DNA from: Desulfotomaculum nigrificans DSM 574
Lineage (GTDB): Bacteria > Bacillota > Desulfotomaculia > Desulfotomaculales > Desulfotomaculaceae
DNA length: 64,000 bases
Assembly (NCBI RefSeq): GCF_000189755.2
Contig: NZ_KI912183.1
Span: forward strand, 2,172,257-2,236,256
Reading direction: 5' to 3'
Below the pieces are notes generated by a model, which saw nothing but the letters and a program-made list of their open reading frames with translations, did no database searches and was not told where the DNA came from. This document shows positions 39,191 to 47,514 of this stretch, one piece after another. Every line of letters starts with the position of its first letter. Position 1 is the stretch's first letter. Both the position numbers and the translations under genes were made by a program.

Positions 39191-40698
39191 AGCTGTTCCA
39201 CCTTCTTGTTCTTAACTATAATGGCACCCTTGTCATAGCCCTCACCAAAGGCTCTGATGATATGCTCCTCCGGCAACTTTTCCGTTACCAGGCTTACCAC
39301 CGGGAGGACCACCAGAGGCACCAGCATGGCAGCCGATCCCACTATGGGAATTTTGCCGGCATCCAACTTGAAGTAGAAGGAAAAGATTACGGAGATGGTT
39401 AAACCGGCCAGGGCGCTGATCCAGGCCCCTTTGGCCGTGGCACCCCGCCAGTACAATCCGTAGATGTACGGCGCCAGAAAGGCCCCGGCCACAGTACCCC
39501 AGGAAATAGCCATTAGACTTAAGATAATAACCGGTTTGGCCAGCGCCAGGGTTACCGAAAGGGCAATAAACAGGGCACAAAACAGTCTCATCAGTCTAAC
39601 ATTTTGTTTTTCAGTTAGTTTAGGACATATGCTTTGAATCAAGTCAATGGATACAGCCGAGCTGGAGACCAGCACCAGGGATGCCAGAGTTGACATGGAA
39701 GCTGAAAGTACCAGCAGCAGGATCATGGTGGCCGCCCAATCCGGCAGGTGGGTCATAATGATTTGTGGCATCAGCAGGTCCGGGTTGGGCATGTTGGCGG
39801 CATCCAGGGGCATTTTGTCAAAAAATAATCGGGATAAGCCACCGGTGAAGTAGGCCCCAAAGGTGATCACCAGGGCAAACAGGGTGGCCACGATGGTGGC
39901 CGGCCTGATGGAAGATTCATCTTTAATGGCGTAGAATTTCTGGATCATCTGGGGTAATCCCCAGGCGCCCAGGCTGGTTAGCATCACCAGCGAGGCCATG
40001 GGCAGCCAGCCGGGCGGTCCCACCGGGGAAACCAACCGGGGGTCAATGGCTGCCAGTTTGGTAACGGCGGCGGTCAGTCCTCCCACCTCGGGGGCACCCA
40101 CAACAAAGTACAGCAGTACTAATACACCAAAAATCATAATCGTTCCCTGTACCGCATCAGTTACCGCCACCGCCCGGTAGCCCCCGGTAACCAGGTACAT
40201 GGCGGTCAAAAGGGCCATGGCAATGGCTGCATAGGTGTAAGGAATATTAAATACCTTTTCAAACAGGTAGCTTAGACCCATATAAACCGACGCTGAATAG
40301 GGGATTAAAAAGATGAAAATAATCAATGCGGCAAATATTTTAAGGCTGGGCGATTGATAGCGGGCTGCCAGAAACTGCGGCATGGTCATGGTATTTAATC
40401 TGATGGTCATGGCTCTGGTGCGCCTTGCTAAAACCCACCAGGCCAGCAGGCTGCCCAGCAAGGTGTTGCCCACAACAATCCACAGGCTGGCAAGGCCGAA
40501 GCCCCAGCCTACTTTACCGGCATAGCCGATAAAAATAACTGCAGAGAAATAAGTGGTGCCGTAAGCAAAGGCAGAAAGCCAGGGGCCAACGTTTCTGCCA
40601 CCCAGGAAAAAGTCATTGAGGGTTTTGGCCCGGCGCATACAGTAAAGTCCGCTAAATAAAAGAAACCCTATAAAAAGGGTCAATAATATCCCTTTCAT
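39187..40698 (-). CDS. Sodium:solute symporter (SSS family)
   Basis: 503 residues, about 13 membrane helices. SSS features include the N-terminal [19 protein letters not shown] segment, the helix with [17 protein letters not shown] and [17 protein letters not shown] near 170. It imports an organic solute with Na+; the operon context suggests an aromatic acid or carboxylate, but the substrate cannot be read from sequence. Good GGAGGA site. First gene of the symporter-paaK-iorA-iorB unit. Confidence 0.88.
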   Translation of the reverse strand: MKGILLTLFIGFLLFSGLYCMRRAKTLNDFFLGGRNVGPWLSAFAYGTTYFSAVIFIGYAGKVGWGFGLASLWIVVGNTLLGSLLAWWVLARRTRAMTIRLNTMTMPQFLAARYQSPSLKIFAALIIFIFLIPYSASVYMGLSYLFEKVFNIPYTYAAIAMALLTAMYLVTGGYRAVAVTDAVQGTIMIFGVLVLLYFVVGAPEVGGLTAAVTKLAAIDPRLVSPVGPPGWLPMASLVMLTSLGAWGLPQMIQKFYAIKDESSIRPATIVATLFALVITFGAYFTGGLSRLFFDKMPLDAANMPNPDLLMPQIIMTHLPDWAATMILLLVLSASMSTLASLVLVSSSAVSIDLIQSICPKLTEKQNVRLMRLFCALFIALSVTLALAKPVIILSLMAISWGTVAGAFLAPYIYGLYWRGATAKGAWISALAGLTISVIFSFYFKLDAGKIPIVGSAAMLVPLVVLPVVSLVTEKLPEEHIIRAFGEGYDKGAIIVKNKKVEQL

Positions 40699-41136
40699 CC
40701 TACCGTCCTCCTGTTCTACTTTTTCTTCAGGGCATTGCTTTGGGGTCAGCTGTTCGCTGTTCGTTTTTCGCTGTTCGCCTTTGTGGTATTCCTTTGGGGT
40801 CCTGTTGTTGGACTCTTTGGTATTTCTTTGGGGTCTTGTTGTTGGACTCTGGGGTATTTTCTTTGCTGTCTTGTTGTTGGATTCTTAGGTATTTCTTTGG
40901 GGTCTTGTTGTCTTTTTTTGGAATACCTGCTTGCTCCCCTTTGGTTTGCTGTAATCATACTTTGGGCCTGCTTTTTCTGCCTGTTCTTCTTCCGTGCTGC
41001 TTTGCTGCCTTGCTTCCGTCCTGCATATCACCTCCAGGCAATATTGCGGCTTTATTTCTATTCTATATATCTATGTCATTTCCTGCTCCTAATTGACAGA
41101 TATTTTTGCCACTTCAATAATTTAATCATTTATTTA
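40699..41136. repeat. 34-bp repeat array and spacer between symporter and aminotransferase
   Basis: 40735-40795 has TTCGCTG/TTCGTTT heptamers; 40797-40925 has about four 34-bp units starting GTTGTTGGACTC with GGTATTTCTTTGGGGTC. The remainder, 40926-41136, is unique AT-rich DNA with a possible 23-codon basic frame on the minus strand after GGAGGTGAT (see findings). No inverse array is present here, so the element is one-sided. Confidence 0.8.
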
Positions 41137-42315
41137 TTAATGTTTACCTATCTTTTTTAAGAAGCGGCCCATTCTTTTGATGGCGGTGGTCAGGTCTTCC
41201 ACCGATGAAGCGTAGGAGCAGCGGATGCACTGCTCGCCGCCTGGTCCAAAGACATCTCCGGGGATCACCGCCACCTTTTCTTCTTTTAATAGCTGCTCGG
41301 CAAATTCTTCGGCGGTTAACCCGGTGTCACCAATGTAGGGGAAGGCATAGAAGGCACCCCCTGGTTCAAAACAGGGCAGGCCGATTTCCTTAAAGCCGTG
41401 CAGGACCAATCTCCGGCGCCGGTTATATTGTTCCACCATTTTGCGCATGGCGGTTTCTCCGTACCGCAGTGCCTCAATGGCCGACATTTGGGCGGTAATG
41501 GGGGCGCATAGCATGGTGTATTGATGGATTTTAGTCATGGCGGCAATGAAGTCCCCGTGGGCTGCCGCATAACCTAACCGCCAGCCGGTCATGGCGTAGG
41601 CTTTAGAAAAACCGTTCAGCAGGATGGTACGATCACGCATGCCCGGTAATGAAGCAAAGCAGGTATGCTCACCGGTATAGGTTAGCTGGTCATATATCTC
41701 ATCGGATATCACCAGTAGATCGTGTTGTTCCACCACCTGGGCTATTTTAAGCAGTTCTTCCCTGTCCATAACCGCTCCGGTGGGGTTATTGGGGAAGCAG
41801 AGCAGCAAAGCCTTGGTTTTAGGTGTAATTGCTGCTTCCAGCTTTTCGGCGGTTAGCCGGAAACCTTCATCCATACTGGTGGCCACGGTGACGGGCACCC
41901 CCCCGGCCATCAGGGTGCCCGGCATGTAGGATACATAGCAGGGGGTGGGGATGATTACCTCGTCGCCGGGACAAATAATGGCCCGCAGGGCCAAATCCAG
42001 GGCCTCACTGACACCCACCGTGACTAAAATTTCCCGCCCGGGGTGGTATTGCACCCCCTTGCGGGCCAGGTATTTTGCTATTTCTTCCCTTAGCTCCGGC
42101 AATCCATGGTTGCTGGTGTAAGCGGTGTGGCCTTGATGCAGGGAGTAGATGCAGGCTTCCCGGATATGCCAGGGTGTAACAAAATCCGGTTCACCCACCC
42201 CCAGGGAGATGACTCCTTTCATTTCGGCGGCCAGATCAAAGAAACGCCTGATGCCGGAGGGTGGGATACTTTTAACAACGGGATTGATATAATCACTCCA
42301 TTGCCTCACTGTCAT
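41137..42315 (-). CDS. Class I/II PLP aminotransferase
   Basis: 392 residues. Fold-type I aminotransferase with SLGVGEPDFVTP near 36-47, FPNNPTGAVMD at about 170-180, the PLP lysine in LNGFSKAYAMTGWRLGY (near residue 236) and a C-terminal IRCSYASS with the substrate-binding Arg. Likely acts on aromatic or neutral amino acids; the group includes Aro and Asp-type enzymes and I cannot tell them apart. ATGA overlap with the Lrp-type gene and a T-box leader upstream tie its expression to tRNA charging. Confidence 0.92.
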   Translation of the reverse strand: MTVRQWSDYINPVVKSIPPSGIRRFFDLAAEMKGVISLGVGEPDFVTPWHIREACIYSLHQGHTAYTSNHGLPELREEIAKYLARKGVQYHPGREILVTVGVSEALDLALRAIICPGDEVIIPTPCYVSYMPGTLMAGGVPVTVATSMDEGFRLTAEKLEAAITPKTKALLLCFPNNPTGAVMDREELLKIAQVVEQHDLLVISDEIYDQLTYTGEHTCFASLPGMRDRTILLNGFSKAYAMTGWRLGYAAAHGDFIAAMTKIHQYTMLCAPITAQMSAIEALRYGETAMRKMVEQYNRRRRLVLHGFKEIGLPCFEPGGAFYAFPYIGDTGLTAEEFAEQLLKEEKVAVIPGDVFGPGGEQCIRCSYASSVEDLTTAIKRMGRFLKKIGKH

Positions 42316-42791
42316 GGGGTAATCACCAACCTTTTATCGGTTTCCCGGTCTTCAAAGATAAAGCCGTCTTGTTTATAAGTTTTCAGTACAAAGTGGGTGG
42401 CGGTACTGGTTACGTTTTCTATGGTGGCCAGTTTAGTGGCCACAAACAATGCTACTTCCTTCATGGTTGCACCCTCCACCAGAACGGCCAGGTCATAGGC
42501 CCCGGACATCAGGTGCACTGTTTTAACCTCCGGGAAGCGGTAAATCCTTTCCGCCACCGCATCAAATCCCACATCTCGCTGGGGGGTAAGTTTAACTTCA
42601 ATCAAAGCGGTGACCTTTTCTACCCCCGCTTTTTCCCAGTTAACCAGGGTGAAATATTTAATAATGGTCTTATCCGCTTCCAACCGCTCAATGATAGCCT
42701 TGACTTCCGCTTCGTCCCGCCCGGTCATGACGGCTATTTGCTGCGGTGTCAACCGGCTGTTGTTTTGTAATAACTCAAGAATTTCAAGCAT
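42312..42791 (-). CDS. Lrp/AsnC-family transcription regulator
   Basis: 159 residues from the ATG at 42791 with GGAGGTG upstream; an earlier GTG lies in that site. N-terminal winged helix-turn-helix (MLEILELLQNNSRLTPQQIA, then EVKAIIERLEADKTI) and a C-terminal RAM/Lrp ligand domain (HLMSGAYDLAVLVEG). It probably senses an amino acid and controls the linked aminotransferase. It is the first gene after the T-box leader and is coupled to the aminotransferase by a 4-bp overlap. Confidence 0.9.
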   Translation of the reverse strand: MLEILELLQNNSRLTPQQIAVMTGRDEAEVKAIIERLEADKTIIKYFTLVNWEKAGVEKVTALIEVKLTPQRDVGFDAVAERIYRFPEVKTVHLMSGAYDLAVLVEGATMKEVALFVATKLATIENVTSTATHFVLKTYKQDGFIFEDRETDKRLVITP

Positions 42792-42815
42792 GCTGAGCAC
42801 CTCCGTATTGACAAG

Positions 42816-43055
42816 CTAAAATAAAAAACCCCCGCCCGTAAGGGACGGAGGTTTCGCATCCGTGGTACCACCCTAATTGGCTGCACCGGTGAATTAGCGC
42901 AACCCGCTTGGGCTTCTTTAACGGTGAAGAACCGGCCAAGCTTACTTTTTTCGGCTGGCAACTCGGGGGCGGCCCGGTAGTCTCCTTGGCCGGCTTGCAC
43001 CTGACCCGGCTCGCTGCACAATTATGATCTACCTTCTTCCCCGTCATTGAATTGG
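42816..43055 (-). promoter_or_regulatory. T-box leader with terminator/antiterminator
   Basis: The conserved T-box AGGGTGGTACCACGG (within 42860-42874) precedes a terminator (CCTCCGTCC paired with GGGCGGGGG, then TTTTTTATTTT). Upstream is a stem I with a CGGGG/CCCCG base, a GGTAG/CTACC helix and a CCGGGTCAGGTGCAAGCCGG loop. Uncharged tRNA would stabilise the antiterminator. The specifier codon is not certain: the region CTACCGGGCCGCC could present GCC (Ala), UAC (Tyr) or another triplet. Confidence 0.9.
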
Positions 43056-43111
43056 ACAGTTTTTAATTTTGATTTTTCTCATTTTAGCATTAGTGTGGTA
43101 GGAATGTCAAT

Positions 43112-44467
43112 TTACATACTTAATGTACCATCGCGACTTTGGATTAATTTTAAGACTTGATCGGTTTTTCCGGTCATGGCGTTGATGTAGACCAGGTAGC
43201 TATCACCATTTACCTGTCCGGTAAACTCGTATGAGTATCGTTCCATCCCGGAGTCCGTGGGTATAATGGCCAGCCTGGTTTTGCTAATCTGCATCTTGGG
43301 ATTTACTTTCAGCCTGGCTTGCTGCTCGGTGACCTTGGGTGATACTATCTTTCTTTCTTTGTGCGCCATTAAATAACCCCGGGCGTCAAAACCGACAATT
43401 TGCCCGTTATCCAGGGCCACGTTTACTTTGATTTGGTCCGGGTAAATGATAACTCCCTGTTGCTGAGGCGCAAAGTTAAATATAACTCTGCCATCCTGTT
43501 GCTGGTTATAGATATTAACCATATTTTTGTACCCTCTGGCGGACAGGAAGCGCTGGGCTCTGTCCAGAGCCTGCTGTACATTTAATTTAGGGTTGCCAAT
43601 GGTTCTATGGTTGAGGTACCAGATTACATGGCCGCCCGTTTCACTAACACCGGCTGATACACGGCCGGCTTGATTGTTCTTTTCCGGAATCAATTCAACC
43701 AGGTACCCGGGGATTCTTTCTTTAGTCCGACCGGTTACCTGGACCCGGTAGGAACCACCGCGGGTGTCTATAAAATCTCTGACTATACCTCTGGCGTCAT
43801 CACTGCCAATGGTTTTTCCCTTCAAGCCCACCGGCCGCACTTTCTCCATATGGTCGGAAAAAGGTCCGTCGTAAACCAGGGTGGGATAACCCTGCATGTT
43901 GCGGTCGATGCTTTGAAAATTAGCCGGCACATTGGCGGGGGCGCCCTGTTTCATTTCCTGACGGACTGCAGTGGCCAATTCACCAATATTCAGCCTGCCG
44001 TCAGATATTTTGGCTTCCATATCATGCAGGTCCTTATTTAATTGGGCCGCTTGTCTGTACAAGTTATTAAGGGTCTTGAATTCCTCTTCCGTCAGGGTCT
44101 CCCCATTGTTAATTTCTCTGGCTTTAACCCGGGCGTAATCCCCCACCTGGGCCAGGAATTTGGCAGTGCGACCCACCACCTGTGAATTCACGGGTAATTG
44201 GGTGAGGTTTTCTCTGGCCCCCTCTGATTGCAGCCAAATCTCGGAAAATAAAACAGTGTCGTCAGGTTGGCCTGCTACGGCCAGGGTCTTGCCTAAAAGA
44301 ACCTCCATATTCTGTACCCGGCCGGTAAGGTTGTAAAAGGCCAGGTGATATTTGTTGCTCAGGTAGTTTTGCAAGGCCACTCTGTCCTGGTATTGTCGGT
44401 AGCCCCAAATACTCACTGCTGCCAGTATTAATAGTCCAATCAGGACCGGTACTCCCCATCTTTTCAT
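43112..44467 (-). CDS. ypeB: Germination protein YpeB
   Basis: Partner of the cortex-lytic enzyme SleB in spores; it stabilises and localises SleB and is lost during germination. 451 residues: N-terminal membrane anchor (VPVLIGLLILAAVSIWGYRQY), a helical region, and C-terminal PepSY-like repeats (for example GKTIGSDDARGIVRDFID and PKVTEQQARLKVNPKM). It follows sleB by 36 bp, as in Bacillus. Confidence 0.92.
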   Translation of the reverse strand: MKRWGVPVLIGLLILAAVSIWGYRQYQDRVALQNYLSNKYHLAFYNLTGRVQNMEVLLGKTLAVAGQPDDTVLFSEIWLQSEGARENLTQLPVNSQVVGRTAKFLAQVGDYARVKAREINNGETLTEEEFKTLNNLYRQAAQLNKDLHDMEAKISDGRLNIGELATAVRQEMKQGAPANVPANFQSIDRNMQGYPTLVYDGPFSDHMEKVRPVGLKGKTIGSDDARGIVRDFIDTRGGSYRVQVTGRTKERIPGYLVELIPEKNNQAGRVSAGVSETGGHVIWYLNHRTIGNPKLNVQQALDRAQRFLSARGYKNMVNIYNQQQDGRVIFNFAPQQQGVIIYPDQIKVNVALDNGQIVGFDARGYLMAHKERKIVSPKVTEQQARLKVNPKMQISKTRLAIIPTDSGMERYSYEFTGQVNGDSYLVYINAMTGKTDQVLKLIQSRDGTLSM

Positions 44468-44503
44468 GTCAGGTATCCCTCCGGGTTATATGAAAATGAG
44501 CGG

Positions 44504-45223
44504 TTAGTAGGCAAAGACATGTCGCCCGATTTGTCCCACAATAGGACGTGACCAAATCCACGGGCTTACCGGCTTGCTGGGATTCCAGAAATACAACGCA
44601 CCGCCGGTGGGATCGTAACCGGCCAGGGCATCCTGAGCAGCCCTGATGGCTTCCGGATCAAGGGGCCGGTTATATTGACCGTTGGCTACTGATTCAAAGG
44701 CGCTGGGCTGGTAAATTACACCTGCCAGTGTAGATGGGAAGCCGGCATGCCTGGTTCTATTTAGTATCACTGCTCCCACAGCTACTTTACCGGTATAAGG
44801 TTCGTCTGCGGCTTCACCCATAATTACCCGGGCCAGCAGGTTAACCGCATCCCGGTTGGAAACAAAGCCCCTGGAGGACCCGGTATAGGTGTTTCTAGGG
44901 GCCGGTGTAGCCAAACCCAGGGCCTGCCAGGTCTGTTCTCCCACTACTCCATCGGCGGTTAACCCGTTATATCTTTGAAATTTTTGGACTGCCGCTGACA
45001 TTTGGCTGCCAAAGTAACCGTCCAGGGGGCCGGTATAGTAACCCCAGTCTTTGAGCCTTTTTTGCACCTGGTAGACTTTATCTCCGCTGGTTCCCCAGTA
45101 CAATACCGGGTCCTGGGCCAAAGCAAAGTTATAGATCATTAAGCTGCCCAGGAGGAGGGTACTCAGGCAAAGTATAAAAATTGTTATTTTACCCTTTCTG
45201 TTACTTTTGTCTTGCCGCTGCAT
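44504..45223 (-). CDS. sleB: Spore cortex-lytic enzyme SleB
   Basis: Lytic transglycosylase that degrades spore cortex peptidoglycan at germination. 239 residues: signal segment (ITIFILCLSTLLLGSLMIYN), a peptidoglycan-binding domain (YQVQKRLKDWGYYTGPLDGY at about 46-65) and a hydrolase-2 domain with catalytic Glu in RVIMGEAADEPYTG. Good GGGGTGA site. First gene of sleB-ypeB, placed next to the dsrN end. Confidence 0.94.
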   Translation of the reverse strand: MQRQDKSNRKGKITIFILCLSTLLLGSLMIYNFALAQDPVLYWGTSGDKVYQVQKRLKDWGYYTGPLDGYFGSQMSAAVQKFQRYNGLTADGVVGEQTWQALGLATPAPRNTYTGSSRGFVSNRDAVNLLARVIMGEAADEPYTGKVAVGAVILNRTRHAGFPSTLAGVIYQPSAFESVANGQYNRPLDPEAIRAAQDALAGYDPTGGALYFWNPSKPVSPWIWSRPIVGQIGRHVFAY

Positions 45224-45294
45224 ACAGTCACCCCGTCATTTTTTAGTTATATTTTCCCAGGGTGGCTTATATTATGTATGTTTTAGGCACAGAA

Positions 45295-45328
45295 AAAAGA
45301 GGCTGAATCAAAATGGTTAGCCTCTTTT
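45295..45328 (-). terminator. Terminator after dsrN
   Basis: AAAAGAGGCT pairs with AGCCTCTTTT; flanked by A on one side and T on the other, so possibly bidirectional. Downstream of dsrN, upstream of sleB. Confidence 0.75.
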
Positions 45329-45399
45329 AGTTTGGTTTCGAAACCCTTTTGTGGCATCCTTCAGGGTTGGCAGACAGTTCTTTTTTATTTACCTCTACT

Positions 45400-46818
45400 T
45401 TATTTACCTCTACGCCAGTTCTTAGCCAGGTTAACAAAGCGGTGGGCCCACTCTGGTTCGGCCACGGCGTGGATGTGGTTATACAGGGCCAGTACATTTT
45501 TGTGTCTGATACCGTCAAACTCACCGTTAATGCCATGGCCTCTGAGTACCCGAAAGGCAAAGTCACAATCCGGGGCCAGGTCAATTACCCGGGAATTATG
45601 GAACTCATGGCCCTTCACTATTTTTCCGGGGGGGAAGTAAGGTGTCCCCGGCAACACTTCTAAATGCATATAACCGTGACCCTGGGGTTTTTTCAGCATT
45701 TCCACTTCCAGGGGCAATGCCCCCACCATGGCATAGGATTTATCTTCCCAGTGAATATGACGGCCCAGGTACATTAACCCGCCGCACTCAGCATAGACCG
45801 GCAGGCCCTTTTCAATTTGTTCCCGCAGGTGCTGGCGGAAGGAAACGTTGGCCTCCAGTTCCGGGGCCAGTACTTCCGGGAATCCGCCGCCTATGTACAG
45901 TCCGTCGATGGGGGGTAAGTGCTGATCGGAGATGGCGCTGATTTCCACCAGTTGTGCACCGGCTTCCACCAGTGCCTCCAAATTTTCAGGATAGTAAAAA
46001 GAAAAGGAGCGGTCCCTGATAACCCCAACCACAGGACCTTTGGCCGCTGGCAGCTCATGGGGAGCCAGCCATTTTATCTCCACCGGATCAGTGACCACGG
46101 TGTCTTCTTCAATACCGGGCCAGTCAGCTGCCAGGTTAATAATACCGTCTATGTCCAGGTATTTGGCTGCGGCCTCGCCAATTTGCCTAACAGCTTCCAT
46201 CAGAGATTCATTTTCATGGGCCGGAATTAAACCCAGGTGTCGATCCGGAATGGTAAATTGAGTCCCCTTGGGCATGGCTCCTAACACAGGCACATGGCAA
46301 TATTCTGCTATGGAGGCCCGGAGCATTTTTTCATGCCGACTCCTGGCCACTTTATTTAAGATAACCCCACCAATTTTAACACCGGAATCGAAATTGGCAA
46401 AGCCATTAACCAGGGCGGCCACGCTGCGGGTCATTCTGGTGCAGTCTATAACCAGTAATACAGGTGCCCGGACAATTTTCGCAATTTCCGCCGCACTGCC
46501 GCTGCCAGCCAGATCAACCCCGTCAAACAGACCCATAGCCCCCTCAACCACAGCTATGTCTGCAGTTTTGGCATGCCGGATAAAGGAGCGGCGAATGGCC
46601 GTCCTGTCCATCAGATAGCTATCCAAATTACGGCAGGTACGCCCGGCTACTTTGGTCAACCAACTGGGGTCGATAAAATCCGGTCCCTTTTTAAAAGGTT
46701 GTACCTTTAGTCCCCTGGCCGTTAAAGCAGCAATTAACCCCACGGTAACGGTGGTTTTACCGGACCAGCCCCGGGGCGCCGCCACCAGCAGCCTTGGTAT
46801 ATTATATGTATTGGCCAA
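45400..46818 (-). CDS. dsrN: DsrN, siroheme amidase (cobyrinate a,c-diamide synthase family)
   Basis: 472 residues of the CobB/CbiA family: N-terminal ATP-binding part (LVAAPRGWSGKTTVTVGL at 11-28) and C-terminal glutamine amidotransferase (PVYAECGGLMYLG, catalytic Cys). By family alone it would be CbiA of cobalamin synthesis, but it follows dsrC in the same direction, with no other cob genes visible, so DsrN, which amidates siroheme for DsrAB, is the better call. TTG start with GAGAGGTG. Confidence 0.85.
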   Translation of the reverse strand: MANTYNIPRLLVAAPRGWSGKTTVTVGLIAALTARGLKVQPFKKGPDFIDPSWLTKVAGRTCRNLDSYLMDRTAIRRSFIRHAKTADIAVVEGAMGLFDGVDLAGSGSAAEIAKIVRAPVLLVIDCTRMTRSVAALVNGFANFDSGVKIGGVILNKVARSRHEKMLRASIAEYCHVPVLGAMPKGTQFTIPDRHLGLIPAHENESLMEAVRQIGEAAAKYLDIDGIINLAADWPGIEEDTVVTDPVEIKWLAPHELPAAKGPVVGVIRDRSFSFYYPENLEALVEAGAQLVEISAISDQHLPPIDGLYIGGGFPEVLAPELEANVSFRQHLREQIEKGLPVYAECGGLMYLGRHIHWEDKSYAMVGALPLEVEMLKKPQGHGYMHLEVLPGTPYFPPGKIVKGHEFHNSRVIDLAPDCDFAFRVLRGHGINGEFDGIRHKNVLALYNHIHAVAEPEWAHRFVNLAKNWRRGK

Positions 46819-46894
46819 GTACGAAACACCTCTCTTAGTTTGGAGTTCGGGGTTTAAGGTTAATCCGAGAGTTTTTAAAGGTTTATGGCTGTTA

Positions 46895-46975
46895 GTCTCC
46901 CGCTATTCGCTTTTCGCTATTCGCCTTTCGAATTATATGTATGCAACGAAAAGCGAATAGCGAAGGGCGAACAGT
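46895..46975. repeat. Short inverted heptamer element between dsrC and dsrN
   Basis: CTATTCGCTTTTCGCTATTCG, then CCTTTCG, a central AATTATATG, and inverse GCGAAAAGCGAATAGC / GAAGGGCGAACAG. Confidence 0.8.
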
Positions 46976-46986
46976 TAAAACAGTAA

Positions 46987-47017
46987 CACCCTCACCCGGA
47001 ATGTCCAGGTGAGGGTG
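46987..47017 (-). terminator. Hairpin after dsrC
   Basis: CACCCTCACC pairs with GGTGAGGGTG across an 11-nt loop, just past the dsrC stop. The following TTACTGTTTT is a weak U tract, so termination may be partial and dsrN may be read-through. Confidence 0.6.
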
Positions 47018-47036
47018 AACAGAAAGTTCTGTCTTA

Positions 47037-47354
47037 TTATACGCAACCGGTGGGCTTGGGAAGGCCGGCCAGTTTGCAGGCACCTTTAGCAGGGCCGGTG
47101 GGGAACAGTTCGTAGATGCCTTTCAGGCTGAAGCCGGTGTCTTTGCACAGCTTACGAACCATGGGAGCAATACCGAATTGGAAGAAATAGTCACGCAGGT
47201 ACTTAATAACTTTCCAGTGATCTTCGGTTAACTCGTCAATACCTTCTTCTTTAGCGAAGTATTTAGCTACTTCTTCATTCCAGGTGTCAGGGTTTAATAA
47301 GAAACCGTCCTCATCAACTTCGATTTGCTGGCCAGCAATCTCAACGAATGCCAT
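47037..47354 (-). CDS. dsrC: DsrC sulfur-carrier protein
   Basis: TusE/DsrC family, 105 residues. The flexible C-terminal arm carries both conserved cysteines, Cys93 (KGACKL) and Cys104 (PTGCV), eleven residues apart, which form the trisulfide with sulfite-derived sulfur during sulfite reduction. Typical N-terminus AFVEIAGQQIEVDEDGF. Its two Cys make it a true DsrC, not TusE. The 160-bp gap to dsrK has a TATAAT-like word, so it may have its own promoter. Confidence 0.97.
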   Translation of the reverse strand: MAFVEIAGQQIEVDEDGFLLNPDTWNEEVAKYFAKEEGIDELTEDHWKVIKYLRDYFFQFGIAPMVRKLCKDTGFSLKGIYELFPTGPAKGACKLAGLPKPTGCV

Positions 47355-47419
47355 TTCGAAACAGCACCTCCAAAATATTTTTGTTGAGGTACCGCACTAG
47401 CGGTCCCTTTAATACCACT

Positions 47420-47450
47420 TTATATTATAAACGTTTTTTAAGTTTTTTTG
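47420..47450 (-). promoter_or_regulatory. Possible dsrC promoter
   Basis: On the minus strand a TATAAT word lies in an A-rich tract between dsrK and dsrC. No good -35 at the usual distance (best is TACAAA at 17 bp), so support is limited to the -10 word. Confidence 0.35.
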
Positions 47451-47514
47451 TAGTAGTACAAGCACAATATTTTCAGAAAAGCTTCGTCATATAGCTTACT
47501 GTTTTGCAGTTAAC

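Noticed and set aside
40746-40958. 70-codon minus-strand frame encoding QQDPKEIPK-type repeats
   Set aside because: It is the translation of the 34-bp repeats; the period is not a multiple of three, so the peptide repeats shift frame.
45400-46818. Cobalamin-synthesis CbiA
   Set aside because: The protein family fits, but there are no cobalamin genes around, and it lies directly downstream of dsrC, where sulfate reducers carry dsrN.
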